From: Apoda limacodes
Taxonomy: Eukaryota > Arthropoda > Insecta > Lepidoptera > Limacodidae
NCBI GenBank assembly: GCA_946406115.1
Contig: OX291550.1
Coordinates: forward strand, 26,822,722 to 26,886,721
Length of the DNA: 64,000 bases
Reading direction: 5' to 3'
Made by a program: the position numbers and the translations under genes
Shown here: positions 12,801-24,800 of the stretch, in pieces
Numbering within the stretch: position 1 is the first letter of the stretch
Layout: the number at the start of each line of letters is the position of its first letter
Notes under the pieces: model-generated
What the model was told of the DNA's origin: nothing
Seen by the model: only the letters and a program-made list of their open reading frames with translations
Databases searched by the model: none

Positions 12801-15800
12801 TAGGAAGCTCGAGAATTTACCCGCCGAGCCACAATCGGGGAGGTCACGATATTTGGCCCCGTCTGGACCCCGTCAACAACCCCAGTCTGGACCCCGTCAA
12901 CAACCTCGTCCCGGGACATCGCGAGGTACCGGGTCGTTTCGGCCCCCCAGAATTTTGACAATTGAACGGACTGAACGGTGTGGGGTGTGTTATGAACCGG
13001 GACACACCATCCTGGATTGCCACCAGTTCAGAAAATCTGGGATGGCCCGAAAACGGTTTTTGACCCGTAGGAGATGGTCGTCGGTCACCACCCTCACGTG
13101 CCCCTTCCGCTTAGGTAGGTATTGCGGAACGGGCACATTACGCAGATTATGAGCCAATGCCCCTCCCTATCGCGGAGCGTCCTCGCGTCCTCGCGTCACT
13201 CGCGAGTTGAGGGCGGGATCGGGTGGCTATCGCGCGCTGCCGAAGGCACGCGCGTCTCGGCGGCCACTTTTGCCCGCGTGCGAGCCGTATGCGTATACGG
13301 GCTCAAGCGTGGGGTATTATGAGCCACAGGATCCCCGGGGCCAAGTACGGCGCTCGGGTCGGGCCAACGCCCGTTGACTCGTGGCAGCCGTTTCACCAGT
13401 CTCTCCACCACCTGTCACAACTGTTTTGCCCACCGCGCAGGTTCTAGTTCATTTACCGCGCGGACCTGGTGTAGTTGTGCGCGCCATTTTGGACTCAGGC
13501 GCTCAGGGGTGTCTTATGTCGCTGTGGCTGGTGAAGCGTCTCCGCTTACAGGTAAGTTCGCGGAGTCATGGGATTTCTGCAGTAGGGGGTCTACGGGTGG
13601 ACAACGTCGTGGGTAGTATGGGGTATTAACTAGGAGCTGTTGTCCTGAGGGATATTTTAGGTCGTCAGCCTCAGGTGCCCCTGCCGACGGACGTGCTGGA
13701 TCTCTCGTCCGGCCTGCAGTTAGCCGATGAAAGGATCCACCTACCTGGTCCTGTGGAACTTCTGCTTGGCGCTGATGTCCTTGGATTGCTCGGACTGGAC
13801 AAGGCCATGTCACTTCAGCCAAGTGGGTTGCTCGCTGTTCCGACTGATCTCGGATCTGTTATAATGGGCCCAGCACATTCTCTCGCCGCTCAGGCGTCTA
13901 CGGATTCGTCGGTGCAAGTGGGACTCTCGCTCGCTGACACCCTTCAGCGTTTTTGGGAAATCGAAGAGCCTCCCCCGGCGTCACGGACTCGACCAATCGA
14001 TGACAAGTGCGAGTCATATTTTCTCGCCAATACGGGTCGTCTAAATTCTGGCCGGTTTTTTACTCGACTGCCTTTCTTATCCCCTCTTCCGCGCCTGGGT
14101 GACTCCTGGAAAATAGCTGTAAAAAAGGTTATTATCCATGGAGCGCCGGATGCGTCGTGATAAAGAATTCAGCACAAAATACGTGGATTTTATGCGCGAA
14201 TAATATCGGCCAGTTCAGGATATCTCCACCTACTCAGTTGAACCGTCAGACACAATGAAGAGGTGGACTAAAAGGCTGGTTCTGTCCACAGTAGCGCGTG
14301 TCTTTGATCCTAATGGTTGGGTGGCTCCTGTAGTCTTTTGGGCCAAATGTTTCCTACAGGAGCTTTGGATTTCTGGTCTCGACTGGGATACCCTGTTGAC
14401 CGGAGACTTGTTGTCTTATTGGCTACGATTTAATGAGACACTTTCGGACCTTCAACATGTCTCCGTCCCTCGGTCGTTATCGGGCCAGTCTTCACAGCTT
14501 TTCTGATGCGTCGGTATCCGGTTATGCGGCTGTCGTTTATCTCCGCACCGTTGACAGCAATGGTCATGTTCGCGTCTGTCTAGTGGTCGCAAAGAGTAAA
14601 GTTGAACCTTTGCGGACCAATTTGACAATCCCCAAGCTGGAGTTGGCTAGAGCTACATTGTTGACTCGACTTCTCAACCATGTCTTCTCCACCAATGGGG
14701 TCAATGAGTCCAATTTGACTTCGTCACAGCATGGACAGACAGCCAAATCGTTTTGTCTTGGCTTAAGGCGTCCCTTCATGCCCTAGAGACCTTCGTAGCC
14801 AATCGTGTCTCCCAAATCCAGTCTTCTGCGGTGTCTCTGGATTGGCGTCACGTGCCAGGGTCCTTGAATCCCTCAGATTGCGCTTCACGGGGCCTGATTG
14901 CCTCACAAGTTATTAATCACCCGCTCTGGTGGGGACCTGACTGGCTGGCCTCTCCTGAAGACACTTGGCCTCACACAATTGTGGAGTTTGTTGACCATCT
15001 GCCGGGGTTAAAGGTCTTTGCTGTTGAGCAGACTGTGGACACTTCACCGAACTTCTTGTTTAATTGGTTCAGTTCTCTCAACAAGCTTGTTTGTGTCACC
15101 GGTTGGATTAAGATGTTTCTCCACAACTTAAGGAACAGGTCACAGCCAAGGACGTCTTCAGTCTTGTCTTCGAAGAGCGTCAGGATGTTCTCCTCACCTG
15201 TGTTCGACTGGTACAGGCCCAGTCGTTTGGGAAGGAGATTGGTCTTCTCCGTTCAGAGAACGGGAAATTGCGGGGAAGTCTTGCTCGTTTTAATTTGTTC
15301 CTAGACGAGTCAAAGTTTTTGCGAGTGGGTGGTAGGCTTCGTAACTCAGAATTGCCCTATGGAGCTCGGCATTCTCTCTTGTTGCCCAAGAGCGGTCATT
15401 TTGTTGATTTGCTGATCAGGGACCGCCATGTTAGGAACTGTCATGCCGGTCTCAACGCATTGCTGGCTTGTCTGCAGCGAGAATTTTGCATTTTGTCCGC
15501 CAGGCGAGCAGCTCGGAGTGTCATTTTTAAATGTATCCCTTGTTATAGGTTGAAGGGAACCTTGACTCAGTCACAAATGGGTGACTTGCCGTCCGATCGT
15601 GTCCGGCCCGCTCGACCTTTCGCTAAGGTTGGGTTGGATTTCGCGGGTCCGTTTTTGGTGAAGACGTCAAGTGTTTGCAATGCCAGACAGTCTTTGTCTT
15701 CCAAGGCTGTGCATCTGGAGCTCGTTTCAGCCTTGTCTACGGAGGCCTTTGTCGCATGCCTGTCGCGGTTTGTCAGTCGGCGTGGTCTCCCTCACTTAAT

Positions 15801-18800
15801 TCGCTCGGACTGTGATACAAATTTCAAGGGTGCAGATCGCTATCTGAAGGAAATCCTTCAGGTTCTGTCGGACAATCACACGTATATTGATTCGGAGTTG
15901 CCTAAACGGGGCGTGACTTGGATTTTTGATCCTCCCGGCTATACTTCGTGGGGCGGTATTTTAGAAGCAGCTGTCAAGGTCGCCAAAACTCACCTCCGCC
16001 GTGTGATTGGCGAAACGGTCCCTACGTTTGAGGAATTACAAACTGTATTTTGCAACGTCGAAGCGGTATTGAACTCACGACCGCTTTGTCCGATCTCGTC
16101 GGATCCTAATGACCTGGAAGCGCTAACCCCAGGCCATTTCTTGATCGGTAGTCCTTTAACCTCCTTGTCTGAATACCCCTTCATCGATGTATCAGTTAAT
16201 AGGTTATTGCGCTTTCAGTTGCTTCAACAAATTACGCAATTGTTCCACCGTAGGTGGTCTTCGGAATATTTACATTTGTTACAGCAACGGGTTCGGTGGA
16301 CGGATAAAACCAAACCCCCGCGCGTCGGAGACCTTGTCCTCTTAAAGGACTCAAATTTACCGCCCTTGCAATGGCGTTTAGGTCGCATCGTGCAATTATT
16401 CCCCGGTTCGGACGGTATCCCGCGGGTCGCAGAGGTCATGGTAGGGGATTCAGTGCTGAAGCGTGCCGTCGCGACGCTTTCTTGATTGCCAGTAGATTGA
16501 AGGCTCTGGCTCGGTTAATCCTCATCCAGACACCGTCTGGCTGGGGCGGGGGTTTGTTTGGTAAAGATTATGCGGTCGGTCCGGCGTAGCAATAGCGGCG
16601 TAGGTTCGTTCTTTGCATACTCTGTGCACCAGTCGTCGTCATATAATCCTTTGACAGATCGCGGCGTATGTACATTGTTTTGATTGTATTAATTTTATAC
16701 ATAGTGAATAAGTACGTCACACAGAGAAACACAATACAGACATTCACATACACACTACATACAATCGTACTCAAAAAATGTCATTACAAAAAACATCTGA
16801 CGCCAAAATTTGGGTAAGGCAATGCAATTTTATTAAGACCTACGTTGGACCAGTTTTAACGATCCATAGCGATTATTAAGAGAAACAGTAACACATTTTT
16901 TTTTTGTTGAAAACGATATTCAAAGTTAAGCAACGTCAGGCTTAGTCAGTCATAGGAATAGGTGAACAAGTTTTTTTTTTGTTTTTGTTTGTGTTCGTAA
17001 ATTACGTAAATGGTAGTACGGAACCCTATCGTGCGCCAATGCAACTAGCACTTGACCGATTTTCTGCTATTTATTCACGATTTCGCCTCTGACGCGTTCA
17101 GCGTTACTTTACAATAATAAGTCTCGCATCACTTTTGATAGGGTTAGGAATTTTATTTGTACTTTATACAATGAACACTCGGAGCACTCACTTTTCAAAA
17201 ACTGACAGCAAAATGGCGCTTAGTAAAATGGCAGCCGTCGTTCCGAATTCGTCTACTGAACAGATAAGTTGGTGGCACTGTACGTAGGTACCTAAGATTT
17301 TGATCATTTGATATCTGTCATTTCAAACGCTACTAGCACGGCCGAAACATTCATTTAAGAGGATACGATACGATTCGCGGCTTCATACAAACGAATTTCT
17401 CATTTGTTTTTCACATTTACTGCGGGTCGATTCCGTAAAAGTTTGCTAACCTTTTTTGAAAGAAATAAGATATACATTGCGGTTTCGCGACAATCGATAA
17501 ATTTCATTCGTCATTTCAAATGCGCAATGTATATCTTATTACTACGGATTTCAAACGAGAATTGTTAGCTGTCATTTTACGGAATCGAGCCGCTGATCCA
17601 CTGTGAAATTTCTTAGTCATAATCCCAAGCCGAATACCTATGTCTGTGGTTTTTCAAAAACTTGTAAAATGTTTTTATTAACCGGAAATCATTTTTGAAA
17701 CCTTTTGTATGAATAACTAGTATCCTGATTAACTTTTGAACTATAAAATGTAATAGAAAACTGGCACACTGCAGACCTAGATGTGTTTGTATGAAGCACA
17801 CTGAGAGGCGCTCCGAATCGTATTCTCTTGAGACAGTCATCGCCTTTAAAAAATCCGACAACGTCGATAAGTCATAGCGCCGCCGCGCACCAGTCCGAAA
17901 TGTGTGACTGGCTGGACAGTACCCGTTGACTATATGAATGTTTAGACTGTGTTACTAATTAATTTAAACAAAACTGAGCAGAGCAAATGCCTTATATAAG
18001 AGACCGAAGGCTGAGGCCTTTTATAACGCAGACAGCAAGGGCTGCAAATGGGCTGCAATGATGACCAAGCTTGAAGCTTAGCTAAGCTAAGCTCGAATTG
18101 GCCATCATACCGGGGCCAGCAGCACAGTCATTTCATACCAAACTTAATGCCATTGATTCTTATGACAAGTTTAAAAACTTTTTTTTGTTAAATAATATTT
18201 TGGACTTTATTATGTACCGTTATTGTATTTTACAATTGCGTGGCGAAACCACTTGCTTTGCCGAGGGTCGTAGACATTTTCTTTTTGGCATTAGGGCGTA
18301 GTAAAAAAAAAACTTTGGGAACCCCCCTCCTAGACAATAATTTATTCAACATAATTTTGCTCAAGATATAAAATAGTCTTGTGTAACAATTTGTTTTTTC
18401 ATTCATTTTGGTATGCAACGCCTTGAGAGATGACATGACAGAAAATACCATAGACATAGGAAACTAGACAGCGCATTACCATATCCATCTGTAAAGTAAA
18501 TATGGCCGATGTGAGTGAAAGAGACAAAGCAACTTCATAGGTGTAAATCAAACTTTTCTGACCTTTTGGTGTTTGGTCGCTAGTGTAGTTATAAGTCCAC
18601 ACTATTTCAATCAGACGACTTTAGCTTCGATCTTTGACCGCCACACCCGCGCTGCGTCAGAAAAGTTTATTGCACTTGTAGCAAGTGAATTGTTTAAATA
18701 TGTAATTTTTAATCTGTAAATAGCTTTAGTTCTCTTTTTGCGTTACTACTTCCATTTTTTCTATATCCATACGAGAAATGCCTAACTTATTTACTTTGTC

Positions 18801-21800
18801 ATACCGGCGGTTTACTCCTAAATTTTAGATTTCAAAAATGGATAGATAGAAAAAAAAAGATGAGAAGAGTTTTTCGAAGTAAGGATCACGAAACGACGTG
18901 ATATGCGAATATTTTTTTATAAGGGTAATAGGAAAATATGAATCATAAAAGTGTGCTGATAATTCACAAATAGTGAAATTGACTACGAAGAAAGGATTAT
19001 ATTTATGCAAGAAAGCTGAACCTATTAATGACTTGGTTATATTTTGATTTCATTGGTTTTTAGGGATTACCACAAACCCTTGTCTCCAGGTAACAAAGTG
19101 TTGTAATAACTTGGATCTCAAACTGGTTATATTTCTACCCTACGACTGAATCGTCAATTTGCCATATTGAAACTATTTTTAAAGATTTTCAAAAGCTGGC
19201 GATGGCCTTGATATGCTGGTCTTGATCGTGTTTTGAACAATTTGTATAAAACATAGGTGAAAGAATTTACACCCTATCACGAAAGCTATACTTAAAACTA
19301 TTGCGGTACAGTCAACGATAACAGAAAAAGCAGAAATTCGGTAATTTGTCATAATTAACGAAAATTTAGAATTTAGTACGGAGATATAAAAAATAAATTT
19401 AAATTACATACGCACGAGAATCTTTTTCCTTATTTGATTTTCCCCTGGGAAAAAGATCTCAACAAAATGACGCTCAACGGGTTAAAAATATAATACAATT
19501 TATTGTAGTTTTTGTACTGCTACGACACGCAAAAGGTTTTTTTTAAATATATATAATTTTAACGATGATTTCAACAAGCAACGTTCTCAGGTAATACGTG
19601 CAATTTTCGAACACGTTTTGGCAATTCAATATTTTTTTTCTCTCTAATATATACATATAAAAGGTTTCAATATAAAAAAAAACCATTTATACTTACTACA
19701 AAGGGTAGTAACGAATTATTTATTAAATAATAAGATAATGGTGAACGTACTTGTACGTCATTATATATTTGTTTTTCTTCTCAAAATTACTATAACGACA
19801 ACTAATGTCGTTCGTTGAAGTCTGCGACATCCTTTATTATATAGTTTTAAATACTTATAACTTGGATAGAAGTAGTATTATCATTTCTTCCTTGTGCCGG
19901 TTATTCGACTTTTGTGTTAGTATATGGAGACTCAATTTTCCGAGTATTAGGGATGAAATAGTACATTGTGGAGTAAGGACGGTAAGAAGAAAATTACAGA
20001 CAAGAGTATGTAATTTCTATACCACCTGTGTAACAATGTTTTTCATAACGTTTGCGAGTAAATTAATAAAACACAATTTTTAAAAACACATTAAAAGATA
20101 TTCAAGTTACAAACCTTAGTGAGTGAAATTAAATATTTATCGTCAGGAGCTTAGAAGTTCGAATCGAAGGTAAAGTTAATGAAAATTCAATATTGATGGA
20201 ATTTTTGGACTCAGCGATGCTAATCAACATAGAGTAAATGATCCATAGGAAAGACGGTTTGTTTTTTTCGTCTATTTTGCGAAATTTAGTTACTAGGATA
20301 TTCTCTTAAAACGAACTCGTTTCTTCTTGTTTCTCCAGGTAAATAAAACTGTAGTTTATGTGGTTAAGTGCTTACTTGGCTTTAGAATTTGGTGGTAATA
20401 AGTTTAAATTTATTTGTAGAGCCGCATTAACAATATCTGGCGGTGTCGCATTTATATTTAACTCATCTGATGATGAAAACATTTTTCATTTATTTTATAA
20501 GTTGTAATTAAAGAAATTCACCAAAATAAAATTGTTGAAAATAGCAGTGCAGCCATCTAGCTGTATCTAAAAAATTTATGAATAAAAAGTTTTGGGTAAA
20601 GTTAAAACTTTTTAGTCGCTATTGTCATTGTAAGTTCACACCATTTCAATATGGCGACTGTAGTTTTGAGTTTTGACCACCGGGTCAGAAATATTTGTTG
20701 CACTTTAATTGTTCGCTTGGCGCGTAGTTCATATCTGAAACTAAAGATGGAAATTTTCTACAAACTTGATAGAATAGATAAAACAGTACGTTTACTGTTT
20801 TATCGTACAAGTACAGCGCATCCGGTGCGTTCAGTGACATAGATAGGGCGTTCCTTTTGAGCCGCGTTAAAATTTGATAGTAAAACCTCATTTTAGCACT
20901 AACTACCCGTTCCGTTTGAGCGCATCTGATAATTTTAGCGGCGCTATTATTGTCCAAACAAAACGCGTTTCGCGTCATTTTTTGACAGTTCCGTGTGTAC
21001 TTATGTTTAAATATTTTATTTTGATTTTTTTGTAGATAATAACAAAGATATATAGTTCATAATGCAAAAATAAACTCTCTAAAAAAAACAACGTTATAAG
21101 TATTTTTCTCAAAGGATTCACTTTCACATTTGACAGCTGTCAAAAATTAACGCAAAATACCCACCTGCCGACATGGGTTTTTGATAGCAACATTTCGTAG
21201 CAAAACCGCTCAAAAGAAACGCTAAAAGTCAACATTAGATTTTGCTACCAAAAGCTAATGAAACGCGAACTTACGCAGGAGTTTATTTTGCCTTGAGAAA
21301 AGGAAAATTTACAAAGAAAAAGCCCGTGGAAGTAAATAAGATCTTAGCACCCACTTTACCAGCACGTACTGACACTGTTTACATACTTTCATCCCACTGG
21401 CTCGGAAAGGCTTACTTTGTTTTTCGTTTAAATCTGATTAAATCTGCGTGGAAAAGGCTACTTTATCTAAGTTTTTTTTTCTAAGTTCTACAAAATCAAT
21501 AATAATAAAACTGTCCGAAAAGCGGTTCGTCCTTACTTCTTTTTCCCGTTATCTACTACGCGATCCGTTAAAAACACTTTTGTTTAATTTTTGATACTAT
21601 TGCATTAAAGATAATAGCGCCTCTTCGCTAAGAGCTTCATACAAACGAATTACTTACTTATTTTTGGCAGTTGCTGATCAATCACCACAAAATTTTGAAG
21701 ACATGTTCTAGTAATAAAATCTGGGTCTGCAGTGTGCTAGTTTTCTATTAAATTTTATAGTTTAAAAGTTATACAGGATTCTAGTTTCTCATACAAATGG

Positions 21801-24800
21801 TTCAAAAAAAGATTTCTAGTTAATAAAAACATTTTACAAGATTTTGGAAAACCGCAGACATAAGTATTCAGCTTGGGATTATGACTAAGAAATATCACAG
21901 TGATTGATGAGTAAATGTCAAAAACAAATGAGAAATTCGTTTGTATGAAGTCCGCTGCGAGGCGCCGCGAATCGTATCTTCTTAAATTATTAAACAACAA
22001 GAATAAGAAAGTTTTAAGTATATTTTTTGTTCTAAGAATTTTAAAATTAGCAAACAAGTGCACCTAACACTTACCAAATATTTAACCATTTCAATGGAAG
22101 TTTAAATAGTAGTATAGATTGCTCAAACTATAGTAGTTACTCTCGTTTATCAGTTTTTCCTTAACTAAGAACTACTAATTTTAATTACAAAGAACATGGG
22201 TTAAATTTACCATTGTTTTCAGGGGCTGTACTCAAGGCATGCTGGTGTGCTTTGCTCGTGACAACCAGCACGTCAACTGGCGACACCTGAGGGGCTACAT
22301 CATGATGGTCCGTATTTCTCCTGACGCTCGATATGTCGCCGTCGCTATCTTCACGAACCTGCTGATACTCGCCTGGCCGGGTTTTCAAGAAGTTATGAGT
22401 TTTGACTTTAGGGACAATGTGAAAGTAAGTATTTTTAACACAAAAACATGGTGCATGGCCTGTTATTGCTATGGTTTGAGGTAACCCAGTAGTTGTTTTA
22501 AGGTATACACGTATTAAACGTATAGGAGTAGGTTATACTTTTTTTAGGTAGGTATAGGAATTATAAAAGTGATAACTTATTCAGTATACCTTATAAAACT
22601 CACTGGTTTTAGTAGATCGATCAACTGCTCCCAACCATCGATTTCTAGTGTTGGAGATGGCTAAATAATAAATATAAGGCTTGCAACGAATATTCGGCTA
22701 CTTTTAACGTTTTCTGCCGAATATCGAATACTTATATTTTTCTTGTAGTAGGATGTTTGGCAAAATAAAAAGATTGTTTTTTTTTTTAAATAATGTATTT
22801 TCTTGTAATCAATAAAATAATCATGCATTAACAACTTCCGTAAGAGGCCATAATTGATTACTGTTTTATAAGGCTGACACAATTTCAATTTTCTTTAAAA
22901 AAATCAAAACGAAGAGAGCTGGAAAATGTTCATATTTACTATGAGCACCAAACTGAACATGTTAAAACACGCAGCGTGGCGTGTGAGAGAAGTCACGCGG
23001 TGGCCGAATATTCGCCTATTCGGCCAAAAGCTCGCAGAATATTCAGAATTTGGCGTGTGGCCGAATTTACTATTAATTGCAAGTCTAAAAAAATATAAAT
23101 AAATCGTACACGTGTTTTAATTTTTCGAAATAGAACAGTAGCCTATGTCTTTCTCTCTTTAACTATTAACTGTTTCTTTAAATGTGCCAAATTTTAGCTT
23201 AATTGGATGTGCCGTTTAACAGATGACGTGAACGATGTACAAGCAAAAAACTGACTTTCGCATTTATAAGAGGGGCGTTTTGTTGACAAGCATTGAGAGC
23301 TATGATATCGCATAGGCATTGAAATCGTTTTGTTCACCAAATGTCAACAAACAATATGGCCGTTCACTATTTGACAGCGCATCCACTACGCACTCACGAG
23401 CATGTGCAGCTAATGCGTTGAATGCGGTCCGGAAGTGACTTCATAGCGCATTCAGTTTTGGTCCACAGAACGATCGAATGTGCGCATATAGCGCATAGCA
23501 TTGAGCGCATTCAATGCGTATAATGCTTGTCAACAAAACGCCCCTAAAATTAGCTGCATAGAGTAAGTTTTAGATACCGACGAAAGGCATCATGAGAGGG
23601 CAATACTGAGGAAAGTGCGGGCCAGGGAAGGAGGGAGGAAGGGATGGATCTTATCCTTACTTAACGTAAATTGGTAATATTATTAGCAGTAATGTGACTC
23701 CGAAAGTCAGCTTAAAGGAGTGATAAGATTTTCAAAGGTTAAGCAACGTGCAAGTTGTGCTCCTGGTGCATCTATCTGCTACGGTTACCTCTTAGCACCA
23801 GGCGGACCATAACCTTGGTTGCCATAGTAGTGGTGTATAAAAACGACATCTGCAAAAAATGTAATTTCATCATGAGGCATAACGTCTTGTTTATTGAAAT
23901 AACTTGTTAATTTTAATAATAGGCAATATCCTGGCATCCGTGGCGCAGTGCGCTGCTAGCTATAGGACTCGGCAGCACGTTTTCGACGCCGCGCATCGTG
24001 TTGTGGGACACGGCCCCCGGGCAGTCCCAGGGTCGGCTGAAGCTGAGCCCGCACAACTATGTCATCGACACCATGCTGTTCAGCCATAGGACAGGCGAGC
24101 TGGTGCTCAGCCTTTTTGACACAGGTCTGTTGAAAAAAAAACATTTTTAGTTATTAGAATAGCATTCGTATTCAACACGCGGAATATATGTTTTATTAGA
24201 AATTTACATTATTTGTCGATGCATTAAAACATTGAAAAGAAAAATTTGAATGTACTAGGACCTGTTTGTCTTTTAACTTGTCTTTCTTTGAGCTTTCAAC
24301 AAGGTATCTACATTTAAAGTTAAAGGGTTCAATAGATTGTTTTCTTGCATAAAATAAAATTTAAAACACGCTGCACACAGCGCCATCTTTTCCCAAAGTA
24401 AGCAAGGCATGAGAAACTAAATTATATATTGTAAATACATATGTGTGTATAGCGTCAAGGTTTTCAATCCCTGAAAGGATTAATCAGTGGCTGAAAACAC
24501 ACCCACATCATAATGTGAGGAACAGCCTCTTTTCACTAACCACTTTAGTCTTACGTACCTACCTACCTACTTCTGTGTGCCTAGTGTGAGTTTTTAACTC
24601 TATTATCGCGTTCGCGTTTATGAAATACATGTATGGAAACGAAGAAGCGTCTTTAGTGGACGCGATTGGAGTCGATTGTTTCTCATAGAACTTTTAATGA
24701 ATACGCGAACGCGATAGAAGAGTTACGAATACGCAAAAACTTACACTAAGCACACGGATAGCAGTGTGTCTGGACTAAGGCGGCTTTATATTTATATATA

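Larger units (their letters stand above)
11220..16866 (+). mobile_element. BEL/Pao LTR retrotransposon, full-length boundaries, coding region decayed
   Basis: Two direct 312-bp LTRs (11220-11531 and 16555-16866), each starting TG and ending CA, flanked by the 5-bp target duplication TAGCG (11215-11219 and 16867-16871). A purine tract (TGGGGCGGGGG) precedes the 3' LTR. Inside, in order: gag with a CCHC knuckle, aspartic protease, a reverse transcriptase region missing its core, RNase H, integrase and the C-terminal domain. This order and the gag/protease types are those of BEL/Pao. It lies in cortex intron 5 in the sense direction. Stops, frameshifts and the deletion make it non-autonomous. 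Confidence 0.95.

Noticed and set aside
19805..20083. 92-codon ORF
   Set aside because: Overlaps a dispersed repeat block also present near 44.98 kb.
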